A stretch of 64,000 nucleotides of DNA. Source: Nocardia albiluteola (GTDB taxonomy: Bacteria > Actinomycetota > Actinomycetes > Mycobacteriales > Mycobacteriaceae). The notes beneath the pieces were generated by a model. The model saw only the letters and a program-made list of their open reading frames with translations. It ran no database searches and was not told the DNA's origin. The DNA is taken from the NCBI RefSeq assembly GCF_018860155.1, contig NZ_JAHKNI010000009.1, forward strand, positions 1-64,000, given 5' to 3'. The translations under genes were made by a program, and so were the position numbers. Positions 47,592 to 55,587 of this stretch are shown here, piece after piece. Position 1 is the first letter of the stretch; each line of letters opens with the position of its first letter.

Positions 47592-47621
47592 TTGACCCGG
47601 TCGGAATTGTGCACCTAATTT
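47592..47621 (+). promoter_or_regulatory. Possible sigma-70-type promoter
   Basis: TTGACC at 47592-47597 and TAATTT at 47616-47621, with an 18-bp spacer, just after the AT-rich block and before a GGAGGAG ribosome-binding site. The -10 box is a weak match. Confidence 0.35.
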
Positions 47622-47694
47622 CGGAGGAGCGTCGCTTCGTGATGCCGACCCATCGCGGCGGCGGTTGAGGGACTATGGAGAGGCTGGACATCCT

Positions 47695-48054
47695 GTGGAG
47701 GAATTCGACAAGCGTGTACGCCGGAATCGCCGTATCGCACGGACGGTCCCCGAGGCCGAGCGGGCCGCTTCGCTCCAATCGGCGCAGGAGGTGCTGCGCC
47801 GCACGCGCCAGGACCGCGCCCAGCTCGAACAGGCGCGCCTGTTCCATGCCACCCTTCTGGATAACGCGGAGGAACTGCACGAGGAAATCCGGCTGCTGCA
47901 GGAGGAATTGCGGGAGATCCACCGAAATCTGAGCGGTCTGCGCCGTCGGTTTCCCAGTCTGGTGTCGGGGGCACCCCGGACCGTGGGCCGCCGGACGGTC
48001 GGTCTGGAGTCCGAGGACGCCCAGGCTCGGCAGCGAGGCAATGTCAGCGCCTGA
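47695..48054 (+). CDS. Small Arg/Glu-rich coiled-coil protein
   Basis: A 119-residue protein from GTG 47695, with a GGAGAGG site 11 nt upstream. An alternative TTG start at 47665 overlaps the TGA of an upstream mini-frame. Residues ~30-90 are a charged heptad-like coiled coil (HEEIRLLQEELREIHRNL), followed by a basic tail. There is no membrane helix or known domain. It precedes the response regulator by 131 bp and may belong to the same transcript. Function unknown. Confidence 0.55.
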   Translation: MEEFDKRVRRNRRIARTVPEAERAASLQSAQEVLRRTRQDRAQLEQARLFHATLLDNAEELHEEIRLLQEELREIHRNLSGLRRRFPSLVSGAPRTVGRRTVGLESEDAQARQRGNVSA

Positions 48055-48185
48055 GATTCGGTAGAGCGTGCCGATCGCTGCCGCCGACCCGGCAGTTGCG
48101 TTGTCGCCCAGATGGGCTGGTGCGTCGACAAGTCGCCGACGATTCGTTTAGCATCACGCTTTGCCAAGGGTCGGAAGGGTATGCG

Positions 48186-48929
48186 GTGCATGTGGTGTTG
48201 GTGGAAGACGATGAGGGTGTTGCCGGAGCCGTCATCGATGGGTTACGCGCACACGGATTTCCGCTCGTGGACCACTTCCGCGAGGGCTTGGATCTGCTGA
48301 CCTTCTACCCCAAATACGACGTGGTGATCCTCGACCTGGGCCTGCCCGATGTGAGCGGGTATCTCGTACTGCGCCAGCTTCGCAAGGTCAGTTCCGTTCC
48401 GGTGGTGGTGCTCACGGCCGATAGCAACGAGTGTGCCGTGGTGTCCTGCCTGCGCGCCGGCGCGGACGACTTCGTGGTCAAACCGCCTCGCGTGAGCGAG
48501 CTGGCCGCCCGCCTGGAGGCGGTCACCAGACGCCGGAGCGGGGACGAACGGCCCCCGGCCGTCGTGGTCCTGGGGGATATCCGGGTGGATGTGGTCGCGC
48601 GGACCGTGGATGTGGCGGGCGAGCCGATTCAGTTGACCCAGAAGGAATTCGAGCTTGCGCGGGTGTTGGCCGAGAGGGCCGGCGCCGCGGTGAGCAGGGA
48701 CCAGATCATGACGGAGATCTGGGGCGAGACGACGCCGTCGGTCTCTCGTTCGCTCGATGTTCATATGGGTGCCCTGCGGGCCAAGCTGAATCGTCCCGGC
48801 CGGATCGCCACGATTCACGGTTACGGCTACCGGTGGTCGCGCTCGGCCGATTCCGCGATGCTCGGTGGCGTGCACCCCGATAGGAATAGAGCCATCGGTG
48901 TTTCGAACCCGGTAAGGCCTTGGGGCTGA
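48186..48929 (+). CDS. OmpR/PhoB-type response regulator
   Basis: A 247-residue regulator from GTG 48186, with a GGAAGGG site upstream. The receiver domain has acidic residues E7/D8/D9, phosphorylation site D50 (VVILDLGLPDVSG), Thr in VVVLTAD and Lys in VVKPP. The C-terminal winged helix has the family end IATIHGYGYRW. No kinase is adjacent in the same operon, but two paralogous kinases lie at 38758 and 45605 and could share it. It is convergent with the LysR gene, 15 bp away. Confidence 0.92.
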   Translation: MHVVLVEDDEGVAGAVIDGLRAHGFPLVDHFREGLDLLTFYPKYDVVILDLGLPDVSGYLVLRQLRKVSSVPVVVLTADSNECAVVSCLRAGADDFVVKPPRVSELAARLEAVTRRRSGDERPPAVVVLGDIRVDVVARTVDVAGEPIQLTQKEFELARVLAERAGAAVSRDQIMTEIWGETTPSVSRSLDVHMGALRAKLNRPGRIATIHGYGYRWSRSADSAMLGGVHPDRNRAIGVSNPVRPWG

Positions 48930-48944
48930 AGCAAACTGACCTGA

Positions 48945-49787
48945 TCAGTGATCGCGATGAGCCAGCGCGGCGGCGACGAACGAGGCGACCAGTGGCCGGC
49001 GGTCGCGCTCGTTCCAGGCGAGTACGAGGCGGCTGGGTGGTGCGTCGGTCATCGGTACGCAGACCAGGCCCGGCGGCACGGGCTCGACCAGCGATCGGGG
49101 CAGCACCCCGATCATCCGGCCCACGGTGATCATGTGTAGCAACTGGACCACGTCCGCGACTTCGGGGCCGTCGCCGCTACCACCGGGGATCCCCTTCCAC
49201 CGCGGCAGTGTCTCTCCGTCCAGATCGGACATGCGTGCCGACGCGTGGGCGGCCAACCGGTGTCCGGACGGGACGATGACCACTCGGTCCTCGGTGTGCA
49301 GCGTTTCGTGGGCCAGGCCCTCGAGGTCGTCGAAGGGCACGTAGAGCAGGCCGACGTCGGCCCGGCCGTAGCGCAGGAAGTCGGTGCGGTCGGTGGGGCC
49401 GCTGAACAGGATGTCGACGCGGCGCGCATCGGGCTGGTGGGAGTATTCGGCCAGCATCCCGGACAGCAGGCCGGCGTCGCCGCCGGGTTTGAGCACGAGT
49501 CGCAGATGGGCCTGGCTGTCGCCGGCGCGGCGGGTGTTGCGGATGGCCGCGCTGACCGCGTTGAGGGCATGTCGCCCGTGTTCCTGTAGTGCCTCACCGG
49601 CCGGGGTGAGCGCGACGTGCCGGCTGGAGCGGACGAACAGCGGGACTCCAAGGCGGGTCTCGATGCGCCGGATCGCCTTGGACAGCGCCGGCTGGGCGAT
49701 CGAGAGCCGGACGGCGGCCCGGCCGAAGTGCAGTTCGTCGGCGACCGCGAGGAAGTATTCCAGTTCGCGGGTCTCCAGTTCACTCAT
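48945..49787 (-). CDS. LysR family transcriptional regulator
   Basis: A 280-residue protein. The N-terminal winged HTH has the signature ELEYFLAVADELHFGRAA, then QPALSKAIRRIE and LFVRSSRHVALTPAG, followed by a two-lobed effector-binding domain. ATG 49787. It is divergent from the small protein/SDR pair starting at 49857, its most likely target, with 69 bp between the starts. The inducer cannot be predicted from the sequence. Confidence 0.93.
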   Translation of the reverse strand: MSELETRELEYFLAVADELHFGRAAVRLSIAQPALSKAIRRIETRLGVPLFVRSSRHVALTPAGEALQEHGRHALNAVSAAIRNTRRAGDSQAHLRLVLKPGGDAGLLSGMLAEYSHQPDARRVDILFSGPTDRTDFLRYGRADVGLLYVPFDDLEGLAHETLHTEDRVVIVPSGHRLAAHASARMSDLDGETLPRWKGIPGGSGDGPEVADVVQLLHMITVGRMIGVLPRSLVEPVPPGLVCVPMTDAPPSRLVLAWNERDRRPLVASFVAAALAHRDH

Positions 49788-49856
49788 GCCTGCAGGTTAT
49801 CGCGGAAGATCGAAATGGTCTTGGACGCTTCCGCTGAAGACACGAAGAATGGCTGC

Positions 49857-50174
49857 ATGATCACTCATACGATGATTGTTTCCTTCGATCAGCCCCTTCC
49901 GGATACCGACCTCGATCAGTATCTGAAAGATATCGAACAGGTGATGCGCGACACCGGTCTGGTGCAATCGTTCGCGGCTCGCCGCCACCTCGCCATCCCC
50001 GGCGAGGAGGCTATTGCGGCACTGATTGCGACCGCGGTCGTGCAGGTCGGCGTGGCGGACATAGACGCACTGGCGAAGGCCTTCGCCGCGCCCGATACGC
50101 ACGAGGTGATCGATCGCTGGCAGGCGCGGTACCCGTACCACGTCGCCTGGGCCAACCACGAGCCGCTCGCATGA
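49857..50174 (+). CDS. Small conserved protein, possibly RedY-like
   Basis: A 105-residue soluble protein from ATG 49857. The pattern HTMIVSFDQPLP, a helix with LKDIEQVMRDTGL, VVQVGVADIDALAKAF and a C-terminal YPYHVAWANHE is reminiscent of small alpha/beta proteins such as RedY, but I cannot assign it firmly. It overlaps the following SDR gene by 4 nt (ATGA), so the two are translationally coupled, and it is read away from the LysR regulator. Confidence 0.7.
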   Translation: MITHTMIVSFDQPLPDTDLDQYLKDIEQVMRDTGLVQSFAARRHLAIPGEEAIAALIATAVVQVGVADIDALAKAFAAPDTHEVIDRWQARYPYHVAWANHEPLA

Positions 50175-50902
50175 GGGCGGGACTGGTCACCGGTGCCGGC
50201 AGCGGGATCGGCCGCGCGGCGGCGCAGGCTTTCGCCCGCACCGGCGCGGCGGTGGCCGTGATCGACGTCGACGAGCGCTCGGCGGGCGAAACCGTGGAGC
50301 TGATCGAGAAGGACGGTGGCGTAGCCTTGGCCGTCGCCGCCGACATCGCCGACGAGGAATCGGTGCGCGCCGCCGTCGAGCGCACGGTCGCGACCTTCGG
50401 CAGCCTCGATTTTGCCGTGAACAACGCCGGAATGGCCTCGCACCACCGGCAGCTCGACCGGATGCCCCTGGCCGAGTTCGAGCGCGTGGTCCAGGTGAAC
50501 CTGGCCGGGACCTTCCTGTGCATGAAATACGAACTGCCGCAGCTCGAACGCGGCGGCGCGATCGTCAACATCGCCTCCAACGGCGGCCTCTACGCGATCC
50601 CCACCGCCCCGGCCTACGTGGCCGCCAAGCACGGCATCGTCGGACTCACCAAGGTCGCCGCGGTCGACTACGCGCCGCAGGGAATCCGGGTCAACGCCGT
50701 CTGCCCGGGACCCACCCTGACCCCCGGACTCGAGCAGGTCGCGGCCGGCACCGACATGATCGCGCGCCAGGCCGCGATCACACCGCTGGGACGGCTGGCA
50801 ACCCCGGAGGAAGCCGCCGCCGCGGCCGTCTGGCTGTGCTCGGATGCCGCGTCGTACATCACCGGCATCGCGCTGTCGGTCGACGGTGGGCGGCGGGCAT
50901 GA
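50171..50902 (+). CDS. Short-chain dehydrogenase/reductase (classical SDR)
   Basis: A 243-residue enzyme of the FabG-like classical SDR type. The cofactor motif TGAGSGIG lies at residues 7-14, NNAG in the middle, and the catalytic residues are S136, Y149 and K153 (YVAAK). An Asp after the second strand (VIDVDE) favours NAD(H) over NADP(H). It ends with the usual ITGIALSVDGGRRA. It is coupled to the small gene upstream and followed by a strong hairpin. The substrate is unknown. Confidence 0.93.
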   Translation: MRAGLVTGAGSGIGRAAAQAFARTGAAVAVIDVDERSAGETVELIEKDGGVALAVAADIADEESVRAAVERTVATFGSLDFAVNNAGMASHHRQLDRMPLAEFERVVQVNLAGTFLCMKYELPQLERGGAIVNIASNGGLYAIPTAPAYVAAKHGIVGLTKVAAVDYAPQGIRVNAVCPGPTLTPGLEQVAAGTDMIARQAAITPLGRLATPEEAAAAAVWLCSDAASYITGIALSVDGGRRA

Positions 50903-50940
50903 GAACGACGAATGGGGGCCACCGCCCCCCGCCGTCGTTC
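50903..50940 (+). terminator. Strong hairpin after the SDR gene
   Basis: GAACGACG pairs with CGTCGTTC, with an inner GGGGG/CCCCC stem. It begins directly after the stop codon and probably ends the LysR-controlled operon. No long T-tract follows. Confidence 0.7.
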
Positions 50941-51075
50941 CTTGCTCCCGACGATCTGGCCGCACACATGACAGGCGCGCATACCCAGCGCAGCTGAACA
51001 CGCGCTGCCCCGAGCGCCGCGGCTGTGGAAGGCAGCCACCGCAGCCGTGACCCGTGAGAATGAAGGAATCCACAG

Positions 51076-52107
51076 GTGAGCACATCACAACCCGGCGTGA
51101 AAGCAGACGTAGCCGCGGGATCGGCGCCTGCCGTGCTGCGGAAGGCCCTGGTGATCGGGCTGGGCGTCATGGTATCGGCCATGGCACCTGTCCCTGTCGA
51201 CGCTGGGTCTGCTGGGCAGTCTCACACCCGTCGGAATGCTGCTGGGCGCCTTACTGGTTGGGCAGTTCACCGATCGATACGGGCGACGACGGACCACGCT
51301 GGTCAGCCTGATGCTCGTCTCGCTGTGGCGCCACTGATCTTCGAACTCGCACCGGCGAAGCGAAAGAACCTGACCTCGGCGATCGTGCAATGCGGCGTGA
51401 CGATAGGTTCATCGTTCGCCGCCGTGGTGACCAACGCGTTCCTGGATGGGCACGATTTCCGGCTGGAGTACCTCATCGGTGGTGGCGCAGGGCTGTTACT
51501 GCTGCCGACGACCTACCGCTGGCTGCCCGAATCGCCCGCGTACCAAGGGAATTCCGCCGCCGGGCGGAGCGCGTCCCGGGACGGTGGATTGGGTCTCGTG
51601 CTGCGACCGCCGTACGCGGGAACGACGATCCTGTTCTGCGGCATGGTGATCTGCTCGTTCCTGCTCGTCTTCGGGATGGATACCTGTCTGCCGCAGTTGA
51701 TGCAGGCCGCGCACTATCCGCTGGGTTCCTCGCTGACCTTCCTCGCGCTGCTCAATGTCGGTGCCACCGTCGGTGGCCTGGCCATGGCCGTGCTCGCCGA
51801 CCGGGTCGGATCGAACGGGCCCGTCCTCGCCGGTTTCTTCGTCGCGGCGGCGGCCGTCGTCGCATTGAGTATCAGGTCGTCGCCGGCGATTCTCTATCCC
51901 GTCGTGATGATCGGCGGCGCCGGTGTGCTCGGTGTGCAAGGACTGGTCAACGTCTACATCGCACGCTGGAACTTCACCCTCTTCGCACTGCCGGCGCTCG
52001 CGGGCGCGCTGCTCACCCTTGCTATGGGGGCACGAAAGTCGGTGCGGCGCAACAATACAACCGATTTCATGCGGTCGGCCGAGCAGCTGGCCGAACCGGC
52101 ACAGTGA
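51076..52107 (+). pseudogene. Disrupted MFS aromatic-acid:H+ symporter-like gene
   Basis: The frame from GTG 51076 gives a normal start (MSTSQPGVKADV...LVIGLGVM). Between ~51188 and 51334 the MFS motif A (GALLVGQFTDRYGRRR) is found in a different frame, ending at TGA 51335. The original frame resumes near 51330 with helices 5-12 (APAKRKNLTSAIVQCG, WLPESPAYQ and later helices). About 60-70 residues around helices 3-4, and most of the first helices, are missing. The PESPxY and motif A type are those of the AAHS/sugar-porter group. The gene has at least two frame changes and deletions, so it should be inactive. Confidence 0.8.
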
Positions 52108-52118
52108 GAGAGACAGTC

Positions 52119-52283
52119 ATGGACACGTACGACATCGCCGTCGACGAATCGGAATCATGTGCGATCCCTCTCGGTACGGCGGCCGGGGCCGTCTGTTCGG
52201 ATGTCGCACAGGATTTCGGCGCACCCGCCCGGCCGGTCCGTCGCGGCCATACCGTGTTCCGGCCGCTCCTCACATGCCGTTGA
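52119..52283 (+). CDS. Short open frame after the MFS remnant, doubtful
   Basis: A 54-codon frame from ATG 52119 (MDTYDIAVDESESCAIPLG), 11 bp after the MFS remnant and preceded by a GAGAGA site. It overlaps the convergent photolyase end by 14 bp. The first ~40 residues look coding, the last ones do not. It may be the N-terminal stub of a lost gene. No domain recognised. Confidence 0.35.
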   Translation: MDTYDIAVDESESCAIPLGTAAGAVCSDVAQDFGAPARPVRRGHTVFRPLLTCR

Positions 52284-53592
52284 CCTCGACGATCGGCGGC
52301 GGGTAGTCCTGTGCCAGAGTCAGTGCCCGCCACGGCCGGTGGACGGCACCGCCGGGCAGATCGGCCAGTTCAGGAATCCAGCGGCGGACGTACACACCGT
52401 CGGGGTCGTGGCGTTCGGCCTGCCGGATCGGGTTGAGAATGCGGTGCGGGCGGGTGTCGGTGCCGGTGCCAGCGGCCCACTGCCAGTTGAGCTGGTTGTT
52501 GGCGATGTCGGCGTCGACCAGCCAGTGCAGGAAGTGGGCAGCACCGATCCGCCAGTCGACGTGCAGGGTCTTGGTGAGGAAGCTCGCGGCGATCAGCCGG
52601 GCCCGGCCCGGCATCCAGCCCTGGGCGAGCAGTTGCCGCATCGCGGCGTCGATCACGGGAAACCCGGTGCTGCCCGCCCGCCAGGCATCGGCCGCATGTG
52701 GGTCGAAGCGTGGCGGAGCCGGTGGTGGCCGGTAGTCGGTCCAGGCGAGTTCGGTTCGCGCGGCGAGTAATTGGTGGTGGAAGTCGCGCCAGGCCAGCTG
52801 CCGGGCGAAGGCATTGCCGCCGGTTGTGGACAGATCGGTGCGGTGCACCAGTTCGGCGGCCGACAGGCAGCCGAAGTGCAGGTAGGGCGACAGCCCGGAG
52901 GTGGCGTCGGTGGCCAGTTCGTCACTGTGCGCACCGTATTGCTCGACGGGACCGGACAGCCAGGCGCGCAGCAATTCCCGGCCGGTCGTCTCGCCACCGA
53001 CGGCCAGCAGGGGCGAACCGTGTTCCGGGCACAGCTCCGCCGCGGCCGGTATCCGGCCCGGATCCAGCTCCGGTGCCGGCAGCGAATCCGGGGCCGGGTA
53101 GGCCGTCCGGATCGGTGTCTGTAGCCAGCGCCGGAAATATGGTGTGAACACCGCGAAATGGGCGGTGCCGGACGACGGCCGGAGCGCGCCGGGCGGCACC
53201 GCGGTCACCGAGTCGTGTTCGTACAGCGGGATGCCGTGCGCGTCGAGGCGTGCGCGCAGGCGCCGCGCTCGCCGGGTGCAGTAGCGGCTGACATCCGTGG
53301 CGATGTGCACGCCGCCGGCCCGTACCTGGGTGGCCACCCGCTCCACCTCGGTAGTGACGTCGCCGCGCCGCACGATCAGCCGCGTGCCCCGGGCGCGCAA
53401 CTCCTGGTCCAGTTCGGTCAGCGCCGTGATGAGGAACCGGATGCGATTGGGAGAGAGCGGTGCCCTGCCGAGGATCGCCTCGTCCAGCACGAACAGCGGC
53501 ACCACCTGGCCGGCGGCCCGGTGGGCGGCCCACAGGACCGGATTGTCGTGCACTCGCAGGTCCCGGGTGAACACCGCGACAGCGATACTCAT
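52270..53592 (-). CDS. phr: Deoxyribodipyrimidine photolyase
   Basis: A 440-residue DNA photolyase of the cryptochrome/photolyase family, which uses blue light and FADH- to split cyclobutane pyrimidine dimers. The N-terminal antenna domain starts VAVFTRDLRVHDNP. The C-terminal FAD domain has LSPYLHFGCLS, LAWRDFHHQ, ARLIAASFLTKTL, and NNQLNWQWAAGTGTDTRP then RILNPIRQ, the conserved flavin and lesion-binding segments. ATG 53592 keeps the standard N-terminus. It is divergent from the MerR/B12 regulator, and the shared upstream region holds an 11-bp repeat motif, suggesting light-dependent control. Confidence 0.93.
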   Translation of the reverse strand: MSIAVAVFTRDLRVHDNPVLWAAHRAAGQVVPLFVLDEAILGRAPLSPNRIRFLITALTELDQELRARGTRLIVRRGDVTTEVERVATQVRAGGVHIATDVSRYCTRRARRLRARLDAHGIPLYEHDSVTAVPPGALRPSSGTAHFAVFTPYFRRWLQTPIRTAYPAPDSLPAPELDPGRIPAAAELCPEHGSPLLAVGGETTGRELLRAWLSGPVEQYGAHSDELATDATSGLSPYLHFGCLSAAELVHRTDLSTTGGNAFARQLAWRDFHHQLLAARTELAWTDYRPPPAPPRFDPHAADAWRAGSTGFPVIDAAMRQLLAQGWMPGRARLIAASFLTKTLHVDWRIGAAHFLHWLVDADIANNQLNWQWAAGTGTDTRPHRILNPIRQAERHDPDGVYVRRWIPELADLPGGAVHRPWRALTLAQDYPPPIVEVNGM

Positions 53593-53708
53593 GGGGCCCG
53601 CCCCGCGAGGGTGGCGATGCGAATCATGGAACTCCTTACCGTGAGGTATCCGGCGCCGGAACGGGGACAGGTTTCGAAGGAATCGCATCTCCACCCTAGA
53701 CGCTATTT

Positions 53709-53730
53709 CGATGCATAATCGATTCAAACG
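53709..53730. promoter_or_regulatory. Candidate CarH/LitR-type operator, copy 1
   Basis: GATGCATAATC at 53710-53720 followed directly by the imperfect 11-bp repeat GATTCAAACGG, between the divergent photolyase and MerR genes. The 15-bp core CGATGCATAATCGAT (53709-53723) recurs exactly at 54752-54766. Eleven-bp direct repeats are the operator form of B12-dependent CarH-type regulators. Confidence 0.7.
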
Positions 53731-53746
53731 GACGGGAGGTCCCGGA

Positions 53747-54637
53747 ATGCGGCTGAATGCGATCGTCCGGCTGCCGTCGGCCCGCCGGCCGGGCGATCGG
53801 CACAATAAGGTCATGTCCGTCGGATCCGAGGTCGCGGTCGGCTATCCCGTTCGCGCGGTAGCCGAGCGTCTCGGCGTGCCCGTGGCCACGTTGCGCAGCT
53901 GGAACCAGCGGTATCGGCTGGGTCCGAGCCACCACGAGCCCGGCCGACACCGCCTGTACACCGCTGCCGACATCGCGGTGCTGGAGCGGGTGGTCGCGCT
54001 GGTCCGCTCTGGCGTGAGCCCGTCGAGCGCGGTCGCCGCGATCCGGGTGCCGGTTCCGGAAGTGGGCGACTACTCGGCGCTGCTGGATGCCGCGTTCGCC
54101 CTCGACGGTGCCCGCGTCGGCGAACTGCTGGCCGGCTACCTGGACCGCCACGGCGTGGTCGGATTCTGGGATGAGCTGTGCCGTCCGGCATTCGACAATA
54201 TCGTGCATGCCCAGCAGGAGCGGGGCGGCTGCGTCGACGTCGAGCATCTGCTGTCCTGGTGTGTGACCGCCGCACTGCAGGCGATCCCCGCCCCGCGCGC
54301 CGAATCGACAATCGTGCTGGCCTGCACCGGCGGCGAAGCGCACGTGCTACCGCTGGCTGCGCTGCGCGCCGCACTGGCCGAGCGTGGCCGCGCGGCCACG
54401 ATGCTGGGAGCGAACGTGCCCACCAGCGCACTCGTCGACGCCACCGCCCGGACTTCGGCCGCCACGGTCGTGCTGTGGTCGCAGCAGGAGTCCACCGCAC
54501 TGGCCTCGGCGGTGACCGCATGCGCCGGCACCGGCGCGGAGGTGTACGTCGCGGGACCAGGCTGGGCATCGATACGTCTGCCTGGCGACGTCGTCGCCCT
54601 GGCCGGTCTGACCGGCGCCCTGGACGCGCTCGGCTGA
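53747..54637 (+). CDS. litR: MerR-family regulator with B12-binding domain (CarH/LitR-like)
   Basis: The N-terminal MerR HTH includes AVAERLGVPVATLRSWNQRYRLGPS and EPGRHRLYTAADI. A helical linker leads to a cobalamin-binding domain with GGEAHVLPLAALRAAL and TMLGANVP, where the GExH motif provides the His that ligates B12 in CarH. Proteins of this group repress carotenoid and photolyase genes in the dark and release DNA when light breaks adenosyl-B12. I chose ATG 53747 (296 aa) for its GGAGG site. ATG 53813, nearer the HTH but with a poor site, is the alternative. It probably controls the photolyase and lipocalin promoters and itself. The gene symbol is by analogy. Confidence 0.85.
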   Translation: MRLNAIVRLPSARRPGDRHNKVMSVGSEVAVGYPVRAVAERLGVPVATLRSWNQRYRLGPSHHEPGRHRLYTAADIAVLERVVALVRSGVSPSSAVAAIRVPVPEVGDYSALLDAAFALDGARVGELLAGYLDRHGVVGFWDELCRPAFDNIVHAQQERGGCVDVEHLLSWCVTAALQAIPAPRAESTIVLACTGGEAHVLPLAALRAALAERGRAATMLGANVPTSALVDATARTSAATVVLWSQQESTALASAVTACAGTGAEVYVAGPGWASIRLPGDVVALAGLTGALDALG

Positions 54638-54662
54638 TCGCCGCGGGCACCGCTCGCGTGGA

Positions 54663-54685
54663 TTCGGGACGCCGGGCGTCCCGAA
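54663..54685 (+). terminator. Strong hairpin after the MerR/B12 regulator
   Basis: TTCGGGACGC, loop CGG, GCGTCCCGAA: a perfect 10-bp stem 25 bp after the stop. It separates the regulator from the lipocalin transcript. Confidence 0.75.
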
Positions 54686-54751
54686 CTTCTCACCGAACCG
54701 CACGGCACCGCTGATGCGGGTCCCTGGCATCACCTGACACGGACAATTAAA

Positions 54752-54774
54752 CGATGCATAATCGATGCATCACG
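54752..54774. promoter_or_regulatory. Candidate CarH/LitR-type operator, copy 2
   Basis: GATGCATAATC followed by GATGCATCACG: two 11-bp direct repeats sharing GATGCAT, ~150 bp upstream of the lipocalin start and sharing 15 exact bases with the site at 53709. It is the better-conserved of the two sites. Confidence 0.7.
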
Positions 54775-54920
54775 GTCGAGTGGCTGTCCGGCTCCGAGGA
54801 GATGAACGGGCACGCGAGCACACGGCGGCGCCACATCACTATCGCGTCGTTGCGCATCCGAGTCGGTACGGGAACCGGACAGTCGACAAGGCCGACGAAA
54901 CGGCCGGGACAGGAGTGGAC

Positions 54921-55553
54921 ATGAACGTCCGACAGCTACGGAACGTGATCCGGACGGTGATGGTGACCGCCGCCGCGCTCGCCGCCACCTCAGCCGCCAT
55001 CACGGCGGCCGCGGCCGATCCGCTTCTCGGCGCGCCACCGTCGCCGGTGCCGGCGCTGGATCTGACGCGATATCTGGGAACGTGGGATCAGCTGGCTGCT
55101 GTTCCTCAGCCCTACGAGCTGGCATGTGCCCGTGATACGCAGGCCCGGTACACCCTCGACCCGGCCGGGAATGTGCGCGTGGACAATACGTGCACCACCT
55201 GGTCCGGCACCCCGAACCGGATCACCGGCACCGCAACGGTCACCGACCCCGATACCGGAGCGCAGCTGCACGTGAGCTTTCCCGGCGTGCCGACCCAGGA
55301 CCAACTCGACGGCCCGCCCAACTACATCGTCACCGCGCTCGACACCGACTATGCCTGGGCCGTCGTCACCGACCCCTACCGGCTGTCGGGGTTCGTACTG
55401 TCCCGCACCGCGGAACTGTCTGCCGCGCAATGGGATCGAATCCGTTCCGGCATCATCGCCGCCGGTATGAACCCGTGCTTATACCTGACCTCACCCACCA
55501 CCGGGGGAATCGACACCATCGAACCGCTGTGCACCCTGCGACCTGCCACGTGA
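54921..55553 (+). CDS. Exported lipocalin family protein
   Basis: A 210-residue protein from ATG 54921 (CAGGAG site 7 nt upstream). An Ala-rich signal peptide (~1-32, ending AAAADP) precedes a lipocalin barrel with the conserved first-strand motif RYLGTWDQLAAVPQPYE and later YIVTALDTDYAWAVVTDP. Several Cys (for example ELACARDT, NTCTTW, NPCLYL) could form disulfides outside the membrane. Blc-type lipocalins bind fatty acids or lysophospholipids. They often occur with photolyase, MerR and TIGR01777 genes in bacterial light-response clusters, as here. Confidence 0.88.
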   Translation: MNVRQLRNVIRTVMVTAAALAATSAAITAAAADPLLGAPPSPVPALDLTRYLGTWDQLAAVPQPYELACARDTQARYTLDPAGNVRVDNTCTTWSGTPNRITGTATVTDPDTGAQLHVSFPGVPTQDQLDGPPNYIVTALDTDYAWAVVTDPYRLSGFVLSRTAELSAAQWDRIRSGIIAAGMNPCLYLTSPTTGGIDTIEPLCTLRPAT

Positions 55554-55554
55554 G

Positions 55555-55577
55555 CCGCCGGGACCTGGTTCCGGCGG
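55555..55577. terminator. Hairpin between convergent lipocalin and epimerase genes
   Basis: CCGCCGG pairs with CCGGCGG across a 9-nt loop, immediately after the lipocalin stop and 11 bp before the end of the opposite gene. It could serve both directions. Confidence 0.5.
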
Positions 55578-55587
55578 GCCCGCGGCC

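Larger units (their letters stand above)
47078..47694. other. Intergenic regulatory stretch, partly AT-rich
   Basis: A 617-bp gap between a kinase read leftward and a gene read rightward. Bases ~47495-47590 are strikingly AT-rich for this genome. It contains the palindrome at 47517-47532, a possible promoter near 47592-47621 and a GGAGGAG site at 47623 followed by a nine-codon mini-frame. No RNA gene was recognised. Confidence 0.6.

Noticed and set aside
47078..47694. A riboswitch or small RNA in the AT-rich gap
   Set aside because: No known riboswitch core or stable multi-stem structure was visible; only a short palindrome and a promoter-like pair.
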